Shown here one piece after another: positions 7,214-16,448 of a stretch of DNA of 34,146 bases. Both the position numbers and the translations under genes were made by a program. Position 1 is the first letter of the stretch; each line of letters begins with the position of its first letter. The notes beneath the pieces were generated by a model. That model was not told the origin of the DNA. It ran no database searches and worked only from the letters and a program-made list of their open reading frames with translations. The stretch comes from Acidobacteriota bacterium (GTDB lineage Bacteria; Acidobacteriota; Vicinamibacteria; Vicinamibacterales; UBA8438). Location: contig JAGWAI010000003.1 of assembly GCA_021296485.1 (NCBI GenBank), positions 1 through 34,146 on the forward strand. The letters are read 5' to 3'.

Positions 7214-10115
7214 TGCCGAGTTCCTGCCGGTCGAGCTTGAAACCGAGGTCGACACGGATCGGCCCGACCGGTGACCGGTAGCGGACGCCGAAGCCGATGC
7301 CACCCCGAATACGACCCAGGCTTATGTTGCTGATGTGATCGTACACGTTACCGCCGTCGAGAAATCCGACCACGCCGAGTTCGCGCGTGACCGGCACGCG
7401 CACCTCGCTGTTGAGGATGACGACGGCGTTCCCGCCCTGCGGAAACCCGTCGGCGTCAATAGTGGCGCCCGGCCGGCCGGCTGGAATGCCGAGCCGGTCG
7501 AATGCGTAGCCGCGCACGGTCGTGTCGCCGCCCGCGAAGAACCGCTCGCTGATCGGCAGCAGCGGGTTCGAGCCCACCGCTCCCTGCGGAAAGCCTACCG
7601 CGATCCCGAGGCGCACGCCGGCGGCGAGGACGATGCGCCGCATGCCGGGCATCCGCCGGTAGATGAATGCCTGCGTGAACGCCTTGGCGAATCCCACCTC
7701 GGAACCGATGGCGCGCGCCGCCACCCGCGCGTCGATGCTCAATACCTCCCCGGCGGTCGGGTCCACCACATCGTCGCGCGTATCGCGGAGCAGACTGCCG
7801 CTGAAGGACGACAGCCGCACCTTCTCGAAGAGCCGATCGACGAGCGGCACGTCCTCCGGGTTCAACTGCACGTTGGACGTGTCGTTCTTGCCCCACGAGT
7901 AGCCGACGCTCGTGCTCAGCCAAGGCGTCACCTGACCGCGCGTCTCGGCGTTGAATCCGCGGCTGAACAGGTCGAATCCGGGTCGGATTGCTTCCTCGAC
8001 GAATCCGGTCACGAACAGATCCAGGTCCGACCCGAACGCCCGCGGCTCGGTGTACGTGCCGAGGACGCGGTACTCGTTGAAGCCGAATCCGGCGTTCGCC
8101 TCCGCGGGTGCGAGCAGCACCGGGTCGTTCTGGCGGCGCACGCTGACGCGCGTGAACAGGTCGATCGACCGGTTCTTGCCCCACAGGTTGCGGCGGCCAA
8201 TCTGCACGAAGCCGCGCGGCGCGAACTCGAGCTGCTCGACCGCCTGGCTCACGCCCCGCCCGGCGTCGGTGACGCGCCGCAGGCGCTGCGACACCTCGAT
8301 CCCGCCACCGTACGCGAGCCGCGTGGCGGCAGCCTCCTCGACGACCACCACGACATCGCGGCGGTCGCGGCGGCCGTGACTGAACTCCCGGATATCGATG
8401 CGGCGGAACAGCCCGAGCGCATTGAGCCGCCGGCGCGTCTCCGCCACCGCCGAGAGACCGAGCGGCTCACCCTCCTCCAACGTGATCTCGCGGCGGATGC
8501 TGGTCGGCGAGATCGTCTCGTTGCCGGCTATGAGGATGTGCTCGACGAGGGTCTGCGGCCCCTCCACGATGCGGTACGCCAGATCGACAGCGGTAAGGCT
8601 GTCGTCGAAGCGCGGCTCGACCGTCACGACCGCCCGGTCGTACCCGGCATCGAGGTACAGCGCGTGGATGCGATCGCGGTCCGCGGCCACCTGGCGGGCG
8701 AAGTACGCGCCCCCGGCCTCCGATTCCATCGTCGCGACCAGTTCGCTGCCGCTGCGGAACCGGCTGCCTTCGACCACTATCGACTGCACGGTCGCCCGCG
8801 GACCCTCCACGATGTCGATCGTGCAGACCACGCGGACGATTGCGTCGGGCGCATCGCCGGCCGACGGCAACTCCACGACGCGCGGCTCGACCCGCACCGT
8901 GGCGTACCCGAGGCGGCGATAATGCTCGGCGACCAGGTCCGCGCTGACGTCGAGATCCCGCATCACGAGCGGGGAGTCCGGCTCCACCGCCACCAGCGGC
9001 AACAACTCCAGCTCGGGGACGGCGGCGTTGCCGGCGAACGCGATTCGCTCGATCCGGTAGGGGCGCCCCTGCTCCACCGTGAACACGAGCGACAACCCCT
9101 CGCCCGCTGCCTCGCGGGCATGCGTCACGACCGCGTCCCGGTAGCCGCGGTCCTGCAGCAGACCCGAGATGCGCCGGTCGGCGTCCTCCAGCAGGTCCTC
9201 GTCGACGGAGCCTTCCCGCTCGATCGGCACCAGCACGTCGAGGTCCGCGTCCACCACCTCGTCTCCGGCCAACTCGACGGTGATTTGCGGGCCATGCCGC
9301 ACGTCGAGAATCAGGTGCACGAGCCCGCCGCCGTCCATCACCTCGATCTCGTGCCGCAGACCGATCTCGTAGTAGCGGCGGCGGCGCAACTCCGCTTCGT
9401 AGTCGCGCAGGCGGCGGTCGATGTCCCGGCCGTCGTACGGCATCCCGCGTTCGAGTCCAAGACGATCCAGGATCAGCGGATACATGGTGGCCGAGACGCC
9501 GCGGACGGTGAACCGATCGATCCGCACGCGGCTCCCCGGGCGCACCTCCACCCGCAACGCCGGCTGGGCGCCGCGGCGTTCGACGCGGGTGTCCACGGCC
9601 GCCGAGAGGAAGCCGCGCTCGCGGTAGAAGCGCCTGAGCGTATCGGCCACCGCCGGCGCCTGATCGGGGCGGAACACCGGCCCGTGCGCATCGGTGACGG
9701 CGCGCCGCACCGCGGCGGCGGAGACCCCCGCCCGCCCGTCGATCTCGATGCGCTCGATGATCTGCAGCGGCGCCAGGGAATATCGCAGCACGACGCCGTC
9801 GGTCCCCACGCGGCCGTCGACCGCGACGTTTTCGAAGCGGCCGAGGCTGAACAGATGGGTAACGCTCTCGCGGACCTGGCGCATCGAGAGCGGCTCGCCG
9901 ACGCGGGTCTCCACGAGCTCGAGGATCGCCTCGTCGCGCAACGCGATGCCGTCGCTCACCAGTTCGACATCGACCACCGGCTTGCCGACAAGATCGTCGA
10001 GCCCCGCCGCCGACGCGGGGACGGCGCCGGCCGCGGTCAGCAGCACGCCGAGCGCAATGGCACGCCACGGCGAGCGCCGCGGGAGCGCACACGGAAGGCG
10101 AACCGCGGTGCGCAT
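7149..10115 (-). CDS. Omp85-family outer membrane assembly protein (BamA/TamA type) with seven POTRA domains
   Basis: A 988-residue outer-membrane protein. The signal peptide ends near PASAAG (about 37). Seven POTRA-like units follow, at about 45-115, 117-194, 196-275, 277-350, 352-438, 440-518 and 520-594. Each closes with a pattern like 'V.V..G' and opens with '..I..I.I.G'. The Omp85 barrel covers about 600-988 and carries the signature VRGY (867-870) in a GGDTTVRGYAF context. The chain ends in Phe, as expected of an outer-membrane beta-signal. E. coli BamA has five POTRAs and TamA three. The ATG at 10115 overlaps the tamB stop (TGATG). The tamB neighbour suggests a TamA-like role, but size and domain count are closer to BamA. 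Confidence 0.93.
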   Translation of the reverse strand: MRTAVRLPCALPRRSPWRAIALGVLLTAAGAVPASAAGLDDLVGKPVVDVELVSDGIALRDEAILELVETRVGEPLSMRQVRESVTHLFSLGRFENVAVDGRVGTDGVVLRYSLAPLQIIERIEIDGRAGVSAAAVRRAVTDAHGPVFRPDQAPAVADTLRRFYRERGFLSAAVDTRVERRGAQPALRVEVRPGSRVRIDRFTVRGVSATMYPLILDRLGLERGMPYDGRDIDRRLRDYEAELRRRRYYEIGLRHEIEVMDGGGLVHLILDVRHGPQITVELAGDEVVDADLDVLVPIEREGSVDEDLLEDADRRISGLLQDRGYRDAVVTHAREAAGEGLSLVFTVEQGRPYRIERIAFAGNAAVPELELLPLVAVEPDSPLVMRDLDVSADLVAEHYRRLGYATVRVEPRVVELPSAGDAPDAIVRVVCTIDIVEGPRATVQSIVVEGSRFRSGSELVATMESEAGGAYFARQVAADRDRIHALYLDAGYDRAVVTVEPRFDDSLTAVDLAYRIVEGPQTLVEHILIAGNETISPTSIRREITLEEGEPLGLSAVAETRRRLNALGLFRRIDIREFSHGRRDRRDVVVVVEEAAATRLAYGGGIEVSQRLRRVTDAGRGVSQAVEQLEFAPRGFVQIGRRNLWGKNRSIDLFTRVSVRRQNDPVLLAPAEANAGFGFNEYRVLGTYTEPRAFGSDLDLFVTGFVEEAIRPGFDLFSRGFNAETRGQVTPWLSTSVGYSWGKNDTSNVQLNPEDVPLVDRLFEKVRLSSFSGSLLRDTRDDVVDPTAGEVLSIDARVAARAIGSEVGFAKAFTQAFIYRRMPGMRRIVLAAGVRLGIAVGFPQGAVGSNPLLPISERFFAGGDTTVRGYAFDRLGIPAGRPGATIDADGFPQGGNAVVILNSEVRVPVTRELGVVGFLDGGNVYDHISNISLGRIRGGIGFGVRYRSPVGPIRVDLGFKLDRQELGSGPNRERERLTALHISIGQAF

Positions 10116-13100
10116 CAGAATGCGTGTCTCACGCGGAAGTCGAGAGCGTAGGTGCGGTCTTCGTTCTGCGAAAGGACCCACGACAGGCGGTCGTTCTGGT
10201 CGTACTCGAGCACGACGATGATGTGCTGGTTGGCGCCGGTGAGGGTGCGGGACAGCGTCACGTGCGCCCGCTCGGAGATCCGCTTGCCGATGAGCAGGCG
10301 TGCGGTCGGCAGCAGTTGGGCCGACTGCTGCGCCGACGGATCCACCAGCGACGGCGTTATCTGGAAGGTGTCGATGCCGAACGAATTCCTGACGACCCGG
10401 CCGACACCCGACGAAAGCGGCGTGGTCAGCAGCCGCGCGGCGCCGGCCTGGAACAACTCCTGCCTAGACGCGTCCTGCGCCCGCAGCGTGCGCAACTCGG
10501 CCGCCTGCGGATCCCGGATATTGCCCAGCAGCAGCGACATGATTTCGAATTCGGGCAGCGGCGGGTCGGACGAGAGCTCGAATTCGAGGCGGTCCATCGT
10601 TCCCGCCAACCCCAGCGTCACGCGGTACGTCTGGCCGGGGGTGCGCACGTCGGTCTCCGCCTCGACGTCGAACACCGGTTCGATTTCAGTGGGATCGGCG
10701 AACGCGATGCTGCCGCGCGTGACGCGATAGCGATTGCCCTCGAAGAACACCTCGCCGTTCTCGATCTCGGCGTTGCCGAACAACAGCGGACGCGTATACG
10801 TGCCGCCCAGCGTGAGCTCGGCGCTCGACACCACCCGCGCGGCGTTGTCGCTGATGCGCAGGCTCGAAGGGGCGCTGATCCGGACGTCGAGCTGGAGCGG
10901 GAAGGCCGGTTCGATGGGATCGGGCGCCGCAACCGCTTCATCCGCGCCGACGTCGAACAGACCCGGGCCCGAACCGAACAGCTCCAGCAGGATCGCGTCG
11001 CGCACGCTCACCGCGCCGGAGAGCACGGGCGCCTCCAGCCCGCCCCCGAGCGTCAGCTCGGCGTCCACCAGCGAGCGGATGCCCTCCGGGAAGCGCAGTC
11101 GCATCCCCGTGCCGACAGCGGTGACGTTCATGCCGCCCACTTCGTATCCCTGCACGTCGACGCGCCCGCCGAAGCGGAGCGTCCCCGTTCCCAGTTCGCC
11201 GCTCAGGTCGTCGAGCCGGATGCCGCCCGGCTCGAACACGATGTTCCCCTCGATGTTCTCGAGACTGTGCGGAAACGACAGGTGGCGCAGCCGGCCGCCG
11301 TCCAGCACGGCCTCCCCGCTTACCTGCGGCTGGTCGAACGTGCCGCCGATCTCCGCAACGAGCGTGGCGTTACCCGAGCTGCGCACGTCCGGAAAGAACT
11401 CCTCGAACAGCGCGAGACCGGTGTCGCCGCTCAGGCTCAGGTCCAGGCGCTGGTCTCCCAGGCCGATCTCGCCCGCCAGATCCAGCACCGTACCGTCACC
11501 CGCCAGCCGCATCTGCTCGATGCCGACCACGTTGCGGTCCAGCTCGAAACGCACCGTGCCGGCGTTGCGCACGGAATAGCCGTAGATGTCGAGACCCAGC
11601 TGCTCGACGGTGGCGACGACCTGCAGTTGCTCCATGTCGCGCAACACGCCGGTCACCTCCAGCGTGCCGCTCACCTCGGCGGCGAGCCGGTCCGACAGCT
11701 CGGGTCGAAAGGCGCGGATGTACGGGTCGATCGTCGTGTTCGTGAAGCGGAACAGCAGTTCCGATTGCGTCGTTGCCAGCGCGACCCGTCCGGAGGCGGA
11801 CAGCGCGCCCTGCAGCGAGGCCGCTTCCGCCTCCAGGCCCATCACCCCGCCGCGCACGTCGAGCCGGCCGGATATCTGACCCACCTCTTCCCCGTCGATG
11901 GTCAGATCGCGGACCAGGCCGCGCACTTCGTAGCGCGGATCATCGAATGCGCCGACGCCCTCCACCGTGAACTGCGCAACGCCTCCGAGCGGCGCATCGG
12001 CGAATCGCGCAGCGTCGATGTCGGCGACGGCTATGCCGCGTCCGTCCGCGTTGAACGAGTAGGTCCCGTCCCAGCCGATAAACGCGGCGCCGGTCACCGA
12101 GCCGCCCGCCTTCTCCACCTCCAGCCCGTCGAGCCGGACGCCGGTGCCTTCGAATCGCAGGCCGGCGCTTGCCGATTCGAACGACTCGCCGTACGCCACC
12201 GGCTCGCGCAGCGTCAGCCGCCCCACGCCGTACGGACTGCGGTAGCGGCCGAACAGCCGTATCTCGCCGTTCAGCGCGCCGCTGATGTCGTAGCCGCTCA
12301 GGCCGAACGCCTGGCGCACGCGTTCGGCCGGAAACGACGCCAGACCGAAGCTGGCATCGATCTCGTCCCCGCCGTCGTCGCGGCTGCCGATCGTGAACCG
12401 TCCGTCGACCTGAAGGACCGCGGCGTCCCGCTCGAAGCGGCCGCCCATGACGTCGAGATAGGCATTCTCGACCGTGATCGTACCGCGGCCGGCGCCCCAC
12501 GACACGTTCCACGCCTCGATATCGCGTCCTTCGAACTCCGCCTCGATGCGCGGCGAAGCGAAGGTGCCGAGCATCACGCCGTCGAGGCGCCCGTGACCGC
12601 CGACGGCGATCTCGCCCGTCGGCACCCCGAACGCGGTCAGCGCCGCGGCCATCAGCCGGTCGCTCTCCTGCCAATCCGCACTCGTCACGCTGAACGGAAT
12701 GCGTGAATCGCCGCCGTACGCCGTCCATCCTTGAAACCGGATTTCCGTATTTGGCGTGGCCAGCCGCCCCGGTTCTATCTCAATCCCCTCCGGCGTGATC
12801 GAATACGTGACCTCGCCGCCCACCGGAAACGACCAGGGCGCCCCGTCCGGCGCGAACGGCGCGGCTGCATACGCCGCCCGCGCGGCGGCCGGGCGCGGCG
12901 CTGCGGCGGTCATCAGGCGCACGCCTGCGGCTGGAACGGCCGCCAGCCGCCCCTCTCCGTTGCGGTCGGCGAAGCTGCCAATCGGCCACTGCAGCAAATT
13001 GCGCCCGCTGATGCGGGCCGCCGGCCGGACACCCGATATGGCCAGCTTGTCGAGCAGCGGCTCCAGGTCCACGTCGCGGTAGCGCACATCGAATGCCGCC

Positions 13101-14380
13101 AGGCCCGGCTTCGTCTTTCCCAGGGGCTTCATCGAGTAGTCGAAGTCGAGGTCGCCCCCGTAGAAGCCGGAGCGCGCGTCGAATACCTCGAAACGATCGG
13201 GGGCCCACACGATCGAACCTTCAATCCCGGGAAATCCCAGGTCATTGAAGGTCGTGTCGGCCCCGTGGAAACGCCCGGTGAGCTCGTGCCCGCCGTCGAA
13301 GATGTGCCAGGCGCCCGTGAACGAGGCGCGGCCATCGACGGTGAAGTTGTCGCCGGCAAAGAAGATGTCCTTCATCGGCGGCAGCTCGATGTCCGACTCG
13401 ATGATCCGATACGTCTGCTCGGGCCAGTTCAGCAGGTCGACCTCGCCCGTCAGCCGCGAGGTGAATCCGGCCATGGTCAAGTTGATGCGGGTCAGGTCCA
13501 CCTGCCCGCCGTCGAGCTCGTAGCTGGCATCCATGTCCGCGGTCATCGGCTCGAACGAGCCGATCTGGATCGTGCCTCCGCTGAACGAGACATCGCCGCG
13601 GTACTGGTCCCGCTTGGCGATCGTCAGGTCGATGTTGCGCGCCGTGACGTCCCACGGCGCATCGTGGTCGCGGAAGACGAATTCGCCGTCGCTGGCGACC
13701 AGATGCCGCAGCGTTGTCACGATCAACCGCTCGGACTCCTCCGCGGCCGGTCCGGCGGCATCGGCGTCGACTACAGCCGGGGCATCGGCATCGTCGGGCC
13801 GCTGGGGAGCGAAGGGCGGAAAGCTGTGCCGGCCGTCCGGAAAGCTCTCCACCAGCATCCGCCAGTTCCGCATTTCCGCGCCGTCAACCAGGATCTCGCC
13901 GCCCAGGAGGGCAATCCACGACATCGTCACGACAATGCGTTCCGTAACGAGGAACGGCTCGTGGCCGGGCTCCAGGCCGTCGATGACCAGGTCCTCGACG
14001 AGGAAGCGGCCCGGCACCAGGTAGCTCCCGAGGCGCCCGATGCGCACCGGCCGCTCGAGCTGCGCCGACGCCGCCCGCTCGGCCTGGGCGCGCACCGCGG
14101 GCCCCAGGTCGATCGTCACGAAGGAGACCAGCGCGGCGGCGACGAGCGCGCAGACGGCGAGGACGGCGCGGCGCGTATAGCGAGGCAGGCTGGCCGCCAG
14201 CCGCGACCAGCGGCTCCGCGGACCAGGTTCCGGCTCCGACTCCGATTGCGGCTCCGGCTCCGGCTCGGGTTCCGCCACCTGCGCTTCCGGAGGATCCGCG
14301 GCGGGCGGATCACCCGCCGGCGCGGCGTCCGACTGCGGGGTCGGATCTCCGATCGGCTCGTCAGTGGGTTCGTCCGGCAT
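10115..14380 (-). CDS. tamB: translocation/assembly module protein TamB (AsmA-like, DUF490)
   Basis: A 1421-residue envelope protein, longer than the 1259 of E. coli TamB. A Pro/Glu-rich cytoplasmic tail of about 60 residues precedes one transmembrane helix (about 72-91). A very long region of repeating beta-strands then spans the periplasm, and the conserved DUF490 C-terminus follows, with LLLGNIRDPQ, SFGIDTFQI and a terminal Phe. Such proteins form hydrophobic-groove bridges proposed to move lipids, and partner with TamA/BamA-type Omp85 proteins. The neighbouring omp85 start overlaps its stop, so the two are probably made together. The start at ATG 14380 follows an AGGGG ribosome site and overlaps the TAA of the biotin carrier gene (TAATG). 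Confidence 0.93.
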   Translation of the reverse strand: MPDEPTDEPIGDPTPQSDAAPAGDPPAADPPEAQVAEPEPEPEPQSESEPEPGPRSRWSRLAASLPRYTRRAVLAVCALVAAALVSFVTIDLGPAVRAQAERAASAQLERPVRIGRLGSYLVPGRFLVEDLVIDGLEPGHEPFLVTERIVVTMSWIALLGGEILVDGAEMRNWRMLVESFPDGRHSFPPFAPQRPDDADAPAVVDADAAGPAAEESERLIVTTLRHLVASDGEFVFRDHDAPWDVTARNIDLTIAKRDQYRGDVSFSGGTIQIGSFEPMTADMDASYELDGGQVDLTRINLTMAGFTSRLTGEVDLLNWPEQTYRIIESDIELPPMKDIFFAGDNFTVDGRASFTGAWHIFDGGHELTGRFHGADTTFNDLGFPGIEGSIVWAPDRFEVFDARSGFYGGDLDFDYSMKPLGKTKPGLAAFDVRYRDVDLEPLLDKLAISGVRPAARISGRNLLQWPIGSFADRNGEGRLAAVPAAGVRLMTAAAPRPAAARAAYAAAPFAPDGAPWSFPVGGEVTYSITPEGIEIEPGRLATPNTEIRFQGWTAYGGDSRIPFSVTSADWQESDRLMAAALTAFGVPTGEIAVGGHGRLDGVMLGTFASPRIEAEFEGRDIEAWNVSWGAGRGTITVENAYLDVMGGRFERDAAVLQVDGRFTIGSRDDGGDEIDASFGLASFPAERVRQAFGLSGYDISGALNGEIRLFGRYRSPYGVGRLTLREPVAYGESFESASAGLRFEGTGVRLDGLEVEKAGGSVTGAAFIGWDGTYSFNADGRGIAVADIDAARFADAPLGGVAQFTVEGVGAFDDPRYEVRGLVRDLTIDGEEVGQISGRLDVRGGVMGLEAEAASLQGALSASGRVALATTQSELLFRFTNTTIDPYIRAFRPELSDRLAAEVSGTLEVTGVLRDMEQLQVVATVEQLGLDIYGYSVRNAGTVRFELDRNVVGIEQMRLAGDGTVLDLAGEIGLGDQRLDLSLSGDTGLALFEEFFPDVRSSGNATLVAEIGGTFDQPQVSGEAVLDGGRLRHLSFPHSLENIEGNIVFEPGGIRLDDLSGELGTGTLRFGGRVDVQGYEVGGMNVTAVGTGMRLRFPEGIRSLVDAELTLGGGLEAPVLSGAVSVRDAILLELFGSGPGLFDVGADEAVAAPDPIEPAFPLQLDVRISAPSSLRISDNAARVVSSAELTLGGTYTRPLLFGNAEIENGEVFFEGNRYRVTRGSIAFADPTEIEPVFDVEAETDVRTPGQTYRVTLGLAGTMDRLEFELSSDPPLPEFEIMSLLLGNIRDPQAAELRTLRAQDASRQELFQAGAARLLTTPLSSGVGRVVRNSFGIDTFQITPSLVDPSAQQSAQLLPTARLLIGKRISERAHVTLSRTLTGANQHIIVVLEYDQNDRLSWVLSQNEDRTYALDFRVRHAF

Positions 14381-14922
14381 TACGACCCCTGCTCGATAAT
14401 AACCAGCAGCGCGCCCGCATCGACAGGATCTCCCTCCGATACGGGCACGTCGGCGACGCGGCCGGTGCCTGGAGCGCCCAACTCGTTCTCCATCTTCATC
14501 GCCTCGACGACGACGACTGCCTGGCCGGCGGTGACCTCGTCGCCGGGTTGGACGAGAATGCGGGTGATCTTGCCCGGCATCGGCGCCGTCACCTGCCCGC
14601 CGCCGGCCGCCGCGGCGCCGCCGGGCGCCTGACCGCCCAGCCACGTCCGCCCGTCATCGACGCTGGCGCGCAGCACCGAGCCGCCGACATGCACATCGAC
14701 CACGTCCGGTCGGCCGGTGCTCACGCAGCGCACCTGATGGCTCCCGGATCCACCTTCCACTAGCACCAGCGACAACGTCTCCGCGTCGAGGCGTCGGGCG
14801 TCGACGACGCGCACGATGTCGTCCCAGGCGATCCGGTAGCGGCCGGGCGTCTCCGCCAGCGGCTCGACAGCCACGCGGCGGATGCGGTCGTTCACCGAAA
14901 TCTCGATCGTGGTGACAGGCAT
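14380..14922 (-). CDS. biotin carboxyl carrier subunit of acyl-CoA carboxylase
   Basis: A 180-residue protein with a C-terminal biotinyl/lipoyl domain (about 110-178). The attachment site is Lys143 in EAMKMEN, and the upstream APMPGKI segment is diagnostic. The N-terminal 90 residues form a beta-rich region like the segment that joins carrier and carboxylase in propionyl-CoA-type enzymes; an Ala/Gly linker (about 99-109) separates the two parts. Biotin on Lys143 would carry carboxylate from the AccC-like subunit to the PccB-like subunit, both encoded immediately upstream. The ATG at 14922 lies 8 bp after the carboxylase stop and follows AGGAG. An in-frame opening continues upstream but overlaps the carboxylase gene and is not used. 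Confidence 0.93.
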   Translation of the reverse strand: MPVTTIEISVNDRIRRVAVEPLAETPGRYRIAWDDIVRVVDARRLDAETLSLVLVEGGSGSHQVRCVSTGRPDVVDVHVGGSVLRASVDDGRTWLGGQAPGGAAAAGGGQVTAPMPGKITRILVQPGDEVTAGQAVVVVEAMKMENELGAPGTGRVADVPVSEGDPVDAGALLVIIEQGS

Positions 14923-14930
14923 GCCCCGCG

Positions 14931-16448
14931 CTATCTCCTCAGGCCGGCCGCGCGGGCCGCCTGGCGCCATGACGATTGCGGTGCGCCGGCCGCTGCCGCC
15001 GGGCGTCCCGAAGCTGCCCGTGTAACCGCGTGTATCGCCGCCACGAGCAGCGCGACCTCCTCGGCCTCCGCCGGGGGCGCCTGGAGCGGCGTCGGCGGCC
15101 GCCCGGCGAGCGTGCGGTCCAGGTATCCGGTATCGAAACGGCCGGCCAGGAAGTCGGGGTGGCGCAGCATCCACCGGAAGAGCGGAATCGTCGTGCGCAC
15201 GCCGCCGATTTCGTATTCCGTCAATGCGCGCGCCATGCGGTCGATGGCTTCCGACCGGTTCTCGCCCCACGCCACCAGCTTCGAGAGCATCGAGTCGTAG
15301 AACAGCGGCACCTCGTAGCCCGCCGCGACGCCGCTGTCGTCCCTGATGCCCGGCCCGTCCGGCGTCCGCAGCGTCGTGATGCGGCCGGGGCACGGCACGA
15401 AACCGGCCTCCGGGTCCTCGGCGTACACCCGGCATTCAATCGCGTGGCCGCGCGGCGTCAGCATGCGTTCCGCGTCCAGGGCCAGGCGCTCGCCGCGTGC
15501 GATGCGCAACTGCCAGCGGACCAGGTCGACGCCGGTAACCATCTCCGTGATCGGATGTTCCACCTGCAGCCGGGTGTTCATCTCGAGGAAATAGAACCGG
15601 CCGCTGTCGTCGAGCAGGAATTCGACCGTGCCGGCATTGGCGTAGCCCACGCCGCGCGCGAGATTGGCAGCCGCCTCGCCGAGCGCCCGTCGGGTGTCCG
15701 TGTCCACGGCCACCGACGGCGTCTCCTCGATCACCTTCTGGTGGCGGCGCTGAATCGAGCATTCCCGCTCGACGAACGGGACGACGTTGCCGTGCTCGTC
15801 CCCCAGCAGCTGCACCTCGATATGGCGCGCCACGGCGACATAGCGCTCCAGGTAGACCGCGGGGTTGCCAAAGGCGGTGCCCGCCTCGGAGCGCGCCGCG
15901 CGGACCGCGCCGAGCAGCGCATCCGGCTCCTGGACGAGGCGCATACCCTTGCCGCCGCCGCCGGCCACCGCCTTGACGAACACCGGATAGCCGATGGACG
16001 CGGCCATCCCGTGCACCTCGTCGTCGGGCAGATCCGCCGCGAGCGGGCCATCGGTGCCGGGCACGACCGGCACGCCGGCCGCCTGCGCCGCGGCGCGGGA
16101 CGCCGTCTTGCCGCCCATCAGCTCGATGACATCGGCCGAGGGTCCGACGAAGCGCAGCCCCGCCGCGCGGCAGGCGGCGGCGAACTCCGCGTTCTCCGCG
16201 AGGAATCCGTAGCCCGGGTGAACGCTGTCAGCGCCGGTGCGGCGCGCGGCGTCGATCAGCTTGCCGATGGCGAGGTAGCTTTCAGCCGGCCGGTCGGCGC
16301 CGAGTCCGATCGCCTCGTCCGCGTAGCGCACATGCGGCGCCAGCCGGTCGCTGGGCGAGTACACGCCGACGGACGGCACGCCCATCTCGCGGCAGGCGCG
16401 CATGATCCTGACGGCAATCTCCCCGCGGTTGGCGACCAGAACTTTCAT
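14931..16448 (-). CDS. biotin carboxylase subunit of acetyl/propionyl-CoA carboxylase
   Basis: A 505-residue ATP-grasp enzyme that carboxylates biotin with ATP and bicarbonate. The N-terminus is a typical carboxylase pre-ATP domain ([19 protein letters not shown]). Lys159 and the Gly-rich loop GGGGKGM (163-169) bind ATP. The catalytic [11 protein letters not shown] block near residue 295 is intact, followed by the C-terminal biotin carboxylase domain. It is longer than E. coli AccC (449), as is common for AccC/PccA of propionyl-CoA type enzymes. The ATG overlaps the pccB stop as ATGA, so the two subunits are coupled. Whether acetyl-CoA or propionyl-CoA is used cannot be decided from this subunit. 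Confidence 0.95.
   Translation of the reverse strand: MKVLVANRGEIAVRIMRACREMGVPSVGVYSPSDRLAPHVRYADEAIGLGADRPAESYLAIGKLIDAARRTGADSVHPGYGFLAENAEFAAACRAAGLRFVGPSADVIELMGGKTASRAAAQAAGVPVVPGTDGPLAADLPDDEVHGMAASIGYPVFVKAVAGGGGKGMRLVQEPDALLGAVRAARSEAGTAFGNPAVYLERYVAVARHIEVQLLGDEHGNVVPFVERECSIQRRHQKVIEETPSVAVDTDTRRALGEAAANLARGVGYANAGTVEFLLDDSGRFYFLEMNTRLQVEHPITEMVTGVDLVRWQLRIARGERLALDAERMLTPRGHAIECRVYAEDPEAGFVPCPGRITTLRTPDGPGIRDDSGVAAGYEVPLFYDSMLSKLVAWGENRSEAIDRMARALTEYEIGGVRTTIPLFRWMLRHPDFLAGRFDTGYLDRTLAGRPPTPLQAPPAEAEEVALLVAAIHAVTRAASGRPAAAAGAPQSSWRQAARAAGLRR

Noticed and set aside
7214-7303. Longer N-terminus for the SurA-like protein
   Set aside because: The extension is a Ser/Arg-rich shadow of the omp85 gene. 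The GTG at 7213 has a good ribosome site and leaves a normal signal peptide.
7335-14632. Very long plus-strand open frames opposite omp85 and tamB (7335-10151, 10124-12706, 12731-14632)
   Set aside because: They are rich in Arg, Ala, His and Pro, match no family, and lie opposite well-supported genes. In GC-rich DNA the codon bias of a real gene removes stops from the opposite strand.
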